Assembly: GCA_041984235.1 (NCBI GenBank)
Contig: JBHIYN010000025.1
Location: 1-49,374 of the forward strand
Direction of reading: 5' to 3'
Length of the DNA: 49,374 nucleotides
DNA from: JBHIYN01 sp041984235
GTDB lineage: Bacteria; Pseudomonadota; Gammaproteobacteria; Ga0077536
Numbering within the stretch: the first letter of the stretch is position 1; every line of letters begins with the position of its first letter. A program made the translations under genes and the position numbers. Of the stretch, positions 42,954 to 49,374 are shown piece by piece. A model generated the notes under the pieces. The model worked only from the letters and a program-made list of their open reading frames with translations. It ran no database searches and was not told the DNA's origin.

Positions 42954-43781
42954 GTGGATTGGATCCGTGATCGCTACCAGACGAGCGTACGGCGGGCGTG
43001 TGAGCTCGCGCAGTTCTCTCGGGCCAACTGGTACCGCAAGAGCCAGGCGAAGGATCAGACGGCGCTGCGCAACCGGATCCGGGAGATCGCGGCAGCGCGA
43101 CCGCGCTTCGGCTTCGAACGGATCCATGTGATGCTGCGCCGGGAAGGTTGGCCGGTGAATCATAAACGGGTGCGGAGGCTGTACCGGTTGGACGGGCTAC
43201 AGCTGCGCATGCGGGTGCGACGGCGCAAGCACATGTGCCTGCACCGCGGGACGCCGGCTCGACCCAACGGCCCGGGCGAGCGGTGGAGCATGGACTTCGT
43301 GCATGACCAGTTGTTCGACGGCCGACGGATCCGGGTGCTAACGGTGGTCGATCAGTGGAGTCGCGAATCACCGATTCTGGAGGCCCGTTTCGGGTTCTCG
43401 GGACGGGCCGTCGCCGAGGTGCTTGAAGCATGGGCCGTCGAGCATGGTGTGCCGGCTTCGATCACGGTCGATCACGGCACGGAGTTCACGTCGAAGGCGC
43501 TGGAAGCGTGGGCCTGGAGTCGGGGTGTAAAGCTCGACTTCACCCATCCCGGAAAGCCTACCGAAAACGGCCACATAGAGAGTTTCAACGGACGCTTTCG
43601 GGACGAGTGTCTGAACGTCCATCAGTTCACATCACTCGAGCACGCGCGGGCGCTTATCGATGCCTGGCGCACGGACTACAATCATCAACGGCCACACGGC
43701 TCGCTGGGGCATCTGACACCCGTCGAGTACCGCCAGCGGCATGACAGGAAACGGACCTCGGAAGCTACCAAAGTCCAGTAA
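42954..43781 (+). CDS. IS3-family OrfB, DDE transposase domain, 275 aa from the first GTG
   Basis: The catalytic half of the IS3 transposase, made mainly as the OrfAB fusion by frameshifting near 42921. The integrase core has the first Asp in SMDFVHDQL, the second in ITVDHGTEFTS and the Glu in TENGHIESFNGRFRDECLN. A RPHGSLGHLTPVEY end follows, all standard for rve-type IS3 proteins. The internal GTG at 42954 is only a formal start; continuous coding in this frame begins at the slippery site. The stop codon falls 2-4 bases beyond the right inverted repeat, so the last residue comes from flanking DNA. Confidence 0.92.
   Translation: MDWIRDRYQTSVRRACELAQFSRANWYRKSQAKDQTALRNRIREIAAARPRFGFERIHVMLRREGWPVNHKRVRRLYRLDGLQLRMRVRRRKHMCLHRGTPARPNGPGERWSMDFVHDQLFDGRRIRVLTVVDQWSRESPILEARFGFSGRAVAEVLEAWAVEHGVPASITVDHGTEFTSKALEAWAWSRGVKLDFTHPGKPTENGHIESFNGRFRDECLNVHQFTSLEHARALIDAWRTDYNHQRPHGSLGHLTPVEYRQRHDRKRTSEATKVQ
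43753..43777. repeat. IS3-family right terminal inverted repeat
   Basis: Begins GGACCTCG and ends AGTCCA on the plus strand. It mirrors the left end. The orfB stop codon (43779-43781) lies just outside it. Confidence 0.75.
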
Positions 43782-44156
43782 TGATCGGTCTCAGAACGGG
43801 GCCAACGTCAATCGGGGTGTTACTCGGACACGATCCGGATCGAGTTCATGGGGGCACGCGGTCGCGTCGATACTGCGTCCGTGTGCTCCTGTTCGTCGTG
43901 GACGAGGTCACGCTGCCGGGGGAGCGCGCACGTGCTGCGCGGGGTGAACGTCCCGATCCCGAATCGTGACCCTGCCGTCCGCGAGCGGAAGCGCATACAT
44001 CCCAGGGCATCTCGGACTCCAGCATCCCAGGGCATCTCGGATTCCAGGCTGCGTACACAACGGAGCCCGTAAGCCGTCCTCCGAGATGGCGGGTCTGCAT
44101 TTGTCGCCGGACGCATGTCATGATGTGCAGAGGTCACGGCCAGCGAGAAAGCGGGA
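43782..44156. other. Intergenic stretch after the IS3 element
   Basis: About 375 bp hold no recognisable gene. The only structure I see is a 25 bp tandem duplication at 43998-44047. A promoter for the following crotonase operon should lie here, but no clear boxes stand out. Confidence 0.55.
43998..44047. repeat. Tandem duplication of a 25 bp unit
   Basis: The unit, starting CATCCCAGGGCATCTCGGA, occurs twice head to tail with a single C/T difference near its end. It is non-coding as far as can be seen and may be a slippage product or a remnant of a larger repeat. Confidence 0.7.
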
Positions 44157-44969
44157 ATGAGTCAGCCTTTTGATATTGCTGCACAGCCCTGGCAGCGGTT
44201 CGTCTTCGAGCGGCGCGAACGCGTGCTGTACGCCATCATCGACTCAGGGCACCGGATGAACGGCGTCGACGAGCCGATGCACGAGGAATTCGCGCGCCTG
44301 TTCACGGCGCTGCAGCGCGATGAGGCCAGCGACATCGTGGTGCTCACGGCACGCGGGCGTGCGTTCTGCGCCGGCGGCGACTTCGACTGGTTCCAGGCGC
44401 AGGTCGACGACCCGGCGCGTTTTCGCGCCATCACCTGGGATGCCAAGCGCATCGTGTCGTCGCTGCTCGAGCTGGAGAAGCCGATCATCTGTCGCCTGAA
44501 CGGCGCGGCGGCCGGGCTCGGCGCGAGCATCGCCCTGCTGTGCGACGTGATCATCGCCGACGAGACCGCCCTGATTGGCGATCCGCATGTCAAGGTCGGG
44601 CTCGTCGCCGGCGATGGCGGCGCGCTGATCTGGCCGCAGCTAATCGGTTACGCGCGGGCGAAAGAGCTGCTCATGACCGGCGAGATGCTGACCGCGGCGC
44701 GCGCCGCCGAGCTCGGGCTGATCAACTACGCTGTGCCAGCCGGGGAGCTCGATGCCCGCGTCGACGACATGGTCGCGCGGATCGCGGCCAACCCGAAGTG
44801 GGCGGTGCGCTGGACCAAGACTGTCACCAACATTCCCTTACGCGCGCTCGCGGCGCAGATCATGGACGCCGCGATCGGCTGGGAGACGGCCTCGAACCAC
44901 CTGCACGACCGACGCGAGGCGGTGGTGGCGGCGCGCGAGAAGCGCGCGCCACGGCTGTCCGGCGACTGA
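44157..44969 (+). CDS. Enoyl-CoA hydratase/isomerase family protein, 270 aa
   Basis: A crotonase-fold protein. The first oxyanion block is AFCAGGDFDW, the second NGAAAGLGASIALLCDVIIAD. Both catalytic Glu positions of true enoyl-CoA hydratase are replaced: Ala in the GLGAS block and His in IGDPHVKVGL. It is therefore more likely an isomerase, thioesterase or other crotonase-fold activity than a plain hydratase. It opens an operon with an acyl-CoA dehydrogenase and an alpha-methylacyl-CoA racemase-like protein. AGCGGGAATG includes a short ribosome-binding site. Confidence 0.87.
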   Translation: MSQPFDIAAQPWQRFVFERRERVLYAIIDSGHRMNGVDEPMHEEFARLFTALQRDEASDIVVLTARGRAFCAGGDFDWFQAQVDDPARFRAITWDAKRIVSSLLELEKPIICRLNGAAAGLGASIALLCDVIIADETALIGDPHVKVGLVAGDGGALIWPQLIGYARAKELLMTGEMLTAARAAELGLINYAVPAGELDARVDDMVARIAANPKWAVRWTKTVTNIPLRALAAQIMDAAIGWETASNHLHDRREAVVAAREKRAPRLSGD

Positions 44970-44982
44970 GCGGAGCACGGCC

Positions 44983-46161
44983 ATGGGAGAATTCACCTTC
45001 GACCCGGAGTACGACGACGAGCCCGCGCACATCGTCGAGATCCGCCGCCAGCTGCGGCGCTTCGTCGCCGCGAAGATGCCGCGTGAGCAGCGCATTGCGT
45101 GGGACCGTGCCCATACGTGGGACCGCGGGTTGTTCGCCGAGATTGCCGACCTCGGTCTGATCGGGTTGCTGGTGCCGGAGGAATTCGGCGGTAGCGGTAT
45201 CGACATCAGCGCGGCCACTGCGGTGATCGAGGAGCTCGCCCAGGGCGGGCCATCGCTGGCCGGGCCTTACATCCATGCCGCCTTCTACGGCGGCATGAAC
45301 CTGACGCACAACGGGTCGCCAACGCAACGGCGCGCGCTGCTGCCGCGTATTGTGCGCGGCGAGCTGTTCCTGAGCTACGGCCTGTCCGAGCCCGATACCG
45401 GCGGCGACCTCGCCTCCGTGCAGACGGTGGCGGCGCGTGACGGCGACGACATCGTCGTCAACGGCGCCAAGCGCTGGTGCACGGGCGCGGACTGGGCGGG
45501 CTATATCTATTGTCTCGTACGCTCCGGCGAGCGCGAGGCGCGCCATCGAAATCTGAGCTTTCTGCTCGTGCCCACCGACGCACCCGGCGTCAGCATGCAG
45601 CCGCTGGAGCACGTCAACCTGCGCTACACGGCCAGCATGGACGTCCACTTTGACGACGTACGCCTGTCGTCGGACAGCATCGTCGGCGGGCCGGACATGT
45701 GGAACCGCGGCTGGGAGCAGCTCGCGGGCCTCGCGCTGGACGTCGAGAAGATCGAGGTCAGCGCGCTTGCCTACGGCTTTGCCCGGGCGGCGTTGACCGA
45801 GGCCTGGGCGTACGCGCGCGAGCGCGCGCAGTTCGGGCGGCCGATCGCCGAGCACCAGGCCATCCGGCACAAGCTGGTGGCCGCGCGCACCAAGCTCGCT
45901 GCCTGCCGACACATGCTCTACCACGCAGCGCGCGTCGCCGACGCCGGCGCGCCGTGCGCGGTCGAGACCAGCATGGCCAAGCTCTTCGTCGCCGACACTG
46001 GGCTGGAGATCGCGCTCGCCTGCCAGCAGGTGATGGGCGCGTACGGCCTGTCGGGCGAATACGACATCGAACGTAACGTACGCGAACTGCTCGCCATGCC
46101 GATCGTCGGCGGCTCGTCGGACATGCAGAAGAACAACCTCGCACGGCTGCTGAAGCTGTGA
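44983..46161 (+). CDS. Acyl-CoA dehydrogenase family protein, 392 aa
   Basis: An acyl-CoA dehydrogenase fold with the N-terminal LGLIGLLVPEEFGGSGID block, a middle SYGLSEPDTGGDLASVQ FAD/substrate block and a C-terminal ARERAQFGRPIAEHQAIRHKL. In place of the usual IYEGT, the end reads IVGGSSDMQKNNLARLL, so the standard catalytic Glu is missing. Relatives without it act on unusual substrates or use another base. The ATG at 44983 has GGAG 7 bases upstream and gives normal length; longer in-frame starts lie within the crotonase gene. Its stop overlaps the next start (GTGA). Confidence 0.88.
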   Translation: MGEFTFDPEYDDEPAHIVEIRRQLRRFVAAKMPREQRIAWDRAHTWDRGLFAEIADLGLIGLLVPEEFGGSGIDISAATAVIEELAQGGPSLAGPYIHAAFYGGMNLTHNGSPTQRRALLPRIVRGELFLSYGLSEPDTGGDLASVQTVAARDGDDIVVNGAKRWCTGADWAGYIYCLVRSGEREARHRNLSFLLVPTDAPGVSMQPLEHVNLRYTASMDVHFDDVRLSSDSIVGGPDMWNRGWEQLAGLALDVEKIEVSALAYGFARAALTEAWAYARERAQFGRPIAEHQAIRHKLVAARTKLAACRHMLYHAARVADAGAPCAVETSMAKLFVADTGLEIALACQQVMGAYGLSGEYDIERNVRELLAMPIVGGSSDMQKNNLARLLKL

Positions 46162-47375
46162 CCGGCGCCATGACCGCTCCGCTCGACGGTATCCGCGTCC
46201 TCGAGCTCAACCGCGTGGCGCCCGGCTCGCTGTGCACGATGATGCTCGGCGACATGGGCGCCGACGTGCTGCGGCTGGAGACGCCGCCGCGCCGCGGCGG
46301 TACGAAGGCATTCGATGGCGGCGACGACGACACCTGGGCACTCTCGGAGTTCGCCAACCGCAACAAGCGAAGCATCAACCTCGACCTCAAGGACCCACGC
46401 GGACAGCAGGTGCTGCACGCGTTGGCCGCCGACTTCGACGTCGTCGTCGAAGGCTTTCGCCCCATGGTTACTGCGCGGCTCGGTGCCGACTATGCCACCC
46501 TCGGCGCCATCAATCCGCGCCTCGTCTACTGTTCCCTGAGCGGTTTCGGGCAGAATGGGCCCGATCGTGATCGCGCCGGCCACGATTTGAATTACCTCGC
46601 GATCGCGGGCGTGCTCGGGCAGCTCGGCAGCGGCGACGGGCCGCCGCCGATCCCGCTTAACCTCATCGCGGACTACGCCGGCGCTTCGCTGCACGGCGTG
46701 ATCGGGATCCTCCTCGCGCTCCTCGCGCGCGATCGCACCGGGCGCGGGCAGCATGTCGACGTGGCCTATCTCGACACCGCGTTTGCGTTGCTGATGGCAG
46801 TCCCCGGTGTGCGGGAGTGCCTGATCGGGGGCGCACCGGCGGTGCCCGGGGGCAACGTGTTCGCGGGCGAGCATCCGTATTACTCCGTCTATCGCACGCG
46901 CGACGACCGCTGGCTGTCGGTCGGCTGCATGGAGCCGTGGTTGTGGGACAATTTCTGTGACGCCGTCGGGTGCGCGGACCTCAAGCCGGCGCGCATGCGT
47001 CATGCTGACTTCGCGGCGCCGCCGACCGCGGCGCAACAAAAGGCGCGGCGCGAGCTCGTGGCGGTGATGCGCACGCGCACGCTCGCCGAGTGGAAGACGT
47101 TGTTCGCCGACATCGACGTCTGCATCGGCGAAGTGAACGACATCGGTGAGGCGCTCGCCGATCCACAGCTGCGTGCGCGCGGTATGGTCGTCGCGCGCGA
47201 CGACCCGCGCGTGCCCGGGGCGAGCCAGCCCGGCATCGCGATCAAGCTGTCGGACACGCCGGGTCGGATCCGGACCCCGCCGCCGGTCCCCGGCGCCGAC
47301 ACCGACGCGGTGCTGCGCGGGCTCGGCTACGATGCCACGGCGATCGCGGGGCTGCGCGACGACGGCGTGATCTGA
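46158..47375 (+). CDS. Family III CoA-transferase fold, alpha-methylacyl-CoA racemase-like, 405 aa
   Basis: A CaiB/BaiF-fold protein that resembles alpha-methylacyl-CoA racemase more than a CoA-transferase. From the ATG at 46170, H138 and D139 in AGHDLNYLAIAGVL and D168 in PLNLIADYAG match the racemase catalytic His and Asp. A Glu in VGCMEPWLW (about 255) matches the supporting Glu, and the RDDRWLSVG block is also alike. Racemases invert the 2-methyl centre of branched acyl-CoA so that it can enter beta-oxidation, as in sterol side-chain, isoprenoid and pristane breakdown. The GTG at 46158 overlaps the upstream stop; the ATG at 46170 is an equally good start. Confidence 0.86.
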   Translation: MTGAMTAPLDGIRVLELNRVAPGSLCTMMLGDMGADVLRLETPPRRGGTKAFDGGDDDTWALSEFANRNKRSINLDLKDPRGQQVLHALAADFDVVVEGFRPMVTARLGADYATLGAINPRLVYCSLSGFGQNGPDRDRAGHDLNYLAIAGVLGQLGSGDGPPPIPLNLIADYAGASLHGVIGILLALLARDRTGRGQHVDVAYLDTAFALLMAVPGVRECLIGGAPAVPGGNVFAGEHPYYSVYRTRDDRWLSVGCMEPWLWDNFCDAVGCADLKPARMRHADFAAPPTAAQQKARRELVAVMRTRTLAEWKTLFADIDVCIGEVNDIGEALADPQLRARGMVVARDDPRVPGASQPGIAIKLSDTPGRIRTPPPVPGADTDAVLRGLGYDATAIAGLRDDGVI

Positions 47376-47395
47376 CCGCGCCGCGCGGGCGGCGG

Positions 47396-47827
47396 TCAAC
47401 CGACGAGGAAATGCCCCGACAGCGCCGCGATCGGTTCGCTCGAATCGCTCTGCCAGCAGGTCGCGCGCACATTGGCGACACGCTTGCCGAGGCGGGTCAC
47501 GGTGGCCTGGGCGTGGGTCTCGGCCAGGCGCCCTGAACGCAGGTAATCGACCGTCACGTTAATCGGCTTCGGCAGTGCGTTGCTGCGCTGATCGAAGGCA
47601 AGCTGGACGATTGCCGCGGTCTCGAGCAGCCCGCCGATGACCCCGCCGTGCAGCGTCTGCGCCCACGGGTTGCCGACGTGACGCTCGGCGGCGTCCAGGA
47701 TCACGACGATGCCGGAGCCGACCGGGCGCACGGCGATCCCGAGCGTACGCATGTAGGGGATGGCCTCCGCGAGGACAGTGAAGTCGCCGTCGGCAACGGC
47801 ACGGGCGACGAATTCGGCAGCGGTCAT
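47396..47827 (-). CDS. Hotdog-fold acyl-CoA thioesterase, PaaI family, 143 aa
   Basis: A single-hotdog thioesterase that hydrolyses acyl-CoA esters. The catalytic block WAQTLHGGVIGGLLETAAIVQLAF has the family HGG turn, followed by INVTVDYLRSGRL and an ATCWQSDSSEPIAALSGHFLV end. It overlaps the neighbouring thioesterase gene by four bases (ATGA), so the two may form a heteromeric enzyme or act on related substrates. It faces the racemase operon, ending about 20 bp from it. Confidence 0.88.
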   Translation of the reverse strand: MTAAEFVARAVADGDFTVLAEAIPYMRTLGIAVRPVGSGIVVILDAAERHVGNPWAQTLHGGVIGGLLETAAIVQLAFDQRSNALPKPINVTVDYLRSGRLAETHAQATVTRLGKRVANVRATCWQSDSSEPIAALSGHFLVG

Positions 47828-48288
47828 TGCGGCGGTCCTGAGGCGCTCGCAACACCGGCGGTGACCATGAAGCTCGCGGTGCAGTTGGCGACCGCATCGT
47901 CACGGTCGCGATGATATGCGACCCCGCGCACGAAGCACACGTTCCGCGTGACCTTGTAACAGTGGCATTCGGCGGTCAGCGCGTCGTCGCGGGTCGCGGG
48001 GCGCAGGTAGTCGATGCGCAGGTCGAGCGTCGCGATCGACGTCGGGCGCCCGAGCGCGACGAACACCGCGAGCCCACTGGCCGAGTCGAGCAGTGTCGTA
48101 ACGACGCCACCGTGCAGCACGCCGGTCGCCGGATCGCCGGCGAGCGCCGCGTCATAGGGCATGCGCAGCGTCGCGCGGGCGTCACCGACCGAGACGATTT
48201 CCATGCCGAGCAGCGTGCCGTGCGGCGAGCGGTTTTCGGGCTGCCTGAGGAACTCCAGAAGCCCCTTGTCTATCGGGTTCGTGATCAT
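47824..48288 (-). CDS. Hotdog-fold acyl-CoA thioesterase, PaaI family, 154 aa
   Basis: A second single-hotdog thioesterase. The key block is GVLHGGVVTTLLDSASGLAVFVAL, with the Asp of LLDSA in the usual PaaI position, then DLRIDYLRPA and a VANCTASFMV end. The ATG at 48288 begins the normal-length protein; a longer in-frame start at 48330 adds 14 atypical residues. Co-translated with the downstream paralogue, it may recycle CoA from dead-end intermediates. Confidence 0.86.
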   Translation of the reverse strand: MITNPIDKGLLEFLRQPENRSPHGTLLGMEIVSVGDARATLRMPYDAALAGDPATGVLHGGVVTTLLDSASGLAVFVALGRPTSIATLDLRIDYLRPATRDDALTAECHCYKVTRNVCFVRGVAYHRDRDDAVANCTASFMVTAGVASASGPPQ

Positions 48289-48377
48289 CGTGAATTCCGC
48301 GCACCCAGCAAGAAGTATGCACGGCCGCATTATCTACCATGCCTAGCGCTTCGTGCGATATTGCCGCTGGTTTCTCC

Positions 48378-49050
48378 TCAGGTAGTTTCTAGGCAGCTCG
48401 GACGAATTACTTTGCCGGAATTTCCCAGCTCGTCGACCTTTGCCATGTGAAATCGATCGGAGTTGGGTGCGATGACCAAACGATGGTCCCTGGCCTCCAG
48501 AGCCAGGAAGAGCTCGTTCGCAAAGGCGATCGCTTTGTCCAACCCTGTCTGGGTGACCACGAGGTCGACGAGCAGGTTTTTCGCTGGCTTGAGGTACTTG
48601 CCGCGCCCGGAGAGACAATCCGCCTGGAAGAGCGGCTTGGCTCCGCTGACCAGTGGATGCCGGACCGGAAGCTGCCGCCGTACCGTGCGCTGACGCGGAG
48701 GCCGCTAGTCGGGAGGCCTCGGGAGGGGCCGGGCCCGTTTCGGCAAGGTTCCGTCCCGCGTCCACGCCAGCGGGTCGCCAGGACGCAGTTAGGGGAGTGG
48801 CGATTGCTTCGGCGCTCTACCGACCGCCAGCTTCGCCCAATAACCGCGCTCAGGCCGCGCTACGTTGAGCAGCGTACGGACGCGGGCCATGTAGCTCGAA
48901 GAGACGCCGAACCTGGCTGCCACCGCGGAGCATCGGCTCGGACCAGACCATCTCGTATAAGGCCTCTCGACTAACCGGGCCATCCTCGGTTGCATCCGGC
49001 TGAGCCGGTGTGTCTTGTTCCTTTGTCACGATGCTCGATTGACCCCACAT
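48378..49050 (-). pseudogene. Decayed helix-turn-helix-like gene beside the AbiEi antitoxin
   Basis: Reading the minus strand from 49050, the frame gives SREALYEMVWSEPM. An extra base near 48928 shifts it to VAARFGVSSSYMARV and GYWAKLAVGRAPKQSPLP. A TAA at 48789-48791 and a TAG at 48705-48707 then interrupt the same frame, which continues to VVTQTGLDKAIAFANELFLALE and ends at 48378. The pattern (R)EELYEMVWSEPM, RFGVS, RGYWAKL is a widespread uncharacterised protein family, so one frameshift and two stops mark a dead gene. It diverges from the antitoxin across a shared inverted-repeat region. Confidence 0.75.
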
Positions 49051-49093
49051 CCGCCCGCCAGCGCTCATTAAGGTGGCGCGCCGCGCGGATAGA

Positions 49094-49142
49094 TGATACA
49101 AATCCTCGGTATATAGGGCCTACACATCGAGTATTTGTATCA
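49094..49142. promoter_or_regulatory. Long inverted repeat before the AbiEi-type antitoxin gene
   Basis: Two 17 base arms (49094-49110 and 49126-49142) pair at 15 positions, including the perfect core TGATACAAAT/ATTTGTATCA. They are separated by 15 bp containing TATAGGGCC. AbiEi antitoxins are known to repress their own promoters by binding inverted repeats, so this is a strong operator candidate for this gene and perhaps for the divergent decayed gene. Confidence 0.65.
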
Positions 49143-49374
49143 ATGGCAAAGCTTCGAACGCAGCGTGAGCTCGCCCAAACCCTGCTGAAGAAGCAGGGAA
49201 TCATGCGCCTGCTCGAGCTACGCGAGGCCGGCGTGACCGCGGCGACCATGAGTCGTATGGAGCGGGCCGGCGAAGTCATCCGCCTGTCGCGGGGCGTCTA
49301 TCAGCTGCCAGATGCTGACCTGGACCCCAATCACAGCCTGGCGGAAGCCGCGAAGCGGGTGCCCAGGGGCATCG
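49143..49374 (+). CDS. AbiEi-type antitoxin / regulator, N-terminal 77 residues, cut by window end
   Basis: The visible part begins with a winged-helix domain: QRELAQTLLKKQGIMRLLELREAGVTAATMSRMERAG followed by VIRLSRGVYQL. This is the DNA-binding start of the AbiEi antitoxin family of type IV toxin-antitoxin systems, where the antitoxin represses its operon and counteracts an AbiEii-type nucleotidyltransferase. The frame is open to the last base, so the gene continues beyond the window; whether an AbiEii toxin follows cannot be seen. The ATG comes directly after the inverted repeat with no ribosome-binding site, suggesting leaderless translation or a later start. Confidence 0.82.
   Translation, partial: MAKLRTQRELAQTLLKKQGIMRLLELREAGVTAATMSRMERAGEVIRLSRGVYQLPDADLDPNHSLAEAAKRVPRGI

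Larger units (their letters stand above)
42618..43777 (+). mobile_element. IS3-family insertion sequence
   Basis: A 1160 bp element carries overlapping orfA and orfB joined by a slippery A-run. Terminal inverted repeats of about 25 bp both begin TGGACT and both contain CGAGGTCC, with one gap. The TG...CA ends are standard for the IS3 family. No target duplication is recognisable in the 3-4 bases flanking each end, which suggests an old insertion or rearrangement. It separates the export operon from the racemase/thioesterase cluster. The subgroup (IS407- or IS3-like) needs a database comparison. Confidence 0.88.

Noticed and set aside
1..43777. A composite transposon bounded by the two insertion sequences
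   Set aside because: The left element is IS5 family and the right one IS3 family, so they cannot mobilise the intervening DNA together as a classical composite transposon.
48343..48765. 140 codon minus-strand open frame as an intact gene
   Set aside because: It is out of frame with the recognisable remnants of the decayed gene on the same strand and has Arg/Ser/Ala-rich, motif-free content.
1..49374. CRISPR arrays, tRNA or rRNA genes
   Set aside because: No regularly spaced direct repeats and no tRNA- or rRNA-like stretches were recognised on reading both strands; a covariance-model search was not possible here.

Overview
The window is a visibly GC-rich, gene-dense stretch of bacterial chromosome (or large plasmid), and almost all of it is catabolic accessory DNA. 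The clues to the host are: an RbbA/YhhJ/YhiI-type export operon; a TetR-family regulator resembling the LuxR/HapR/SmcR group of gammaproteobacteria; GC-rich codon use; and many Rieske oxygenases, a Baeyer-Villiger monooxygenase and CoA-ester enzymes. Together these suggest a hydrocarbon- or aromatic-degrading proteobacterium, most likely gammaproteobacterial. Genus and species cannot be settled from the sequence alone. No rRNA, tRNA or CRISPR array was seen.

Layout. 1-1158: a complete IS5-family element whose left end coincides with the window start. It has cut a DszA/NtaA-type flavin monooxygenase gene (1159-2421). 2.8-6.4 kb: a D-aminoacylase-type amidohydrolase, an AraC-family regulator and a TetR-family regulator. 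6.5-12.2 kb: a Baeyer-Villiger monooxygenase followed by a four-gene soluble diiron monooxygenase in the order beta, coupling protein, alpha, reductase. The TetR gene diverges from it across two LuxR-like operator candidates. 12.4-16.6 kb: a nitronate monooxygenase-like enzyme and an SDR on the minus strand; an acyl-CoA dehydrogenase and a crotonase on the plus strand. 16.7-22.3 kb: a compact operon of extradiol dioxygenase, Rieske dioxygenase alpha and beta, dihydrodiol dehydrogenase-like SDR, DapA/NahE-type hydratase-aldolase and an ornithine-cyclodeaminase-family protein. This resembles a naphthalene-type upper pathway.

22.3-26.7 kb: a minus-strand operon of a small unknown protein, a Rieske oxygenase, an exported CxxCH plus beta-propeller protein, a PCuAC-like exported protein and a Rieske ferredoxin. 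A MalT-like LuxR-type (LAL) regulator diverges from it (26.9-29.7 kb). 29.8-37.3 kb: an HpaB-type flavin monooxygenase, a DUF1326 protein, a GMC/cholesterol-oxidase-like flavoprotein, an FAD oxidase plus two-cluster Fe-S protein pair, and a CitE/HpcH-like lyase. 37.4-42.4 kb: the YhhJ, RbbA and YhiI export operon. 42.6-43.8 kb: an IS3-family element with a programmed-frameshift signal. 44.2-48.3 kb: a crotonase, an acyl-CoA dehydrogenase, an alpha-methylacyl-CoA racemase-like enzyme and two hotdog thioesterases. 48.4-49.4 kb: a decayed gene and the start of an AbiEi-type antitoxin behind a long inverted repeat.

Taken together, the window reads as an island for oxygenating a cyclic or aromatic compound (diiron, flavin and Rieske oxygenases), cleaving the ring (extradiol enzyme plus hydratase-aldolase) and processing branched or alicyclic CoA esters. 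Its local regulators are TetR, AraC and LAL proteins. Substrate assignments are inference; enzyme-family assignments rest on motifs read directly from the translations.
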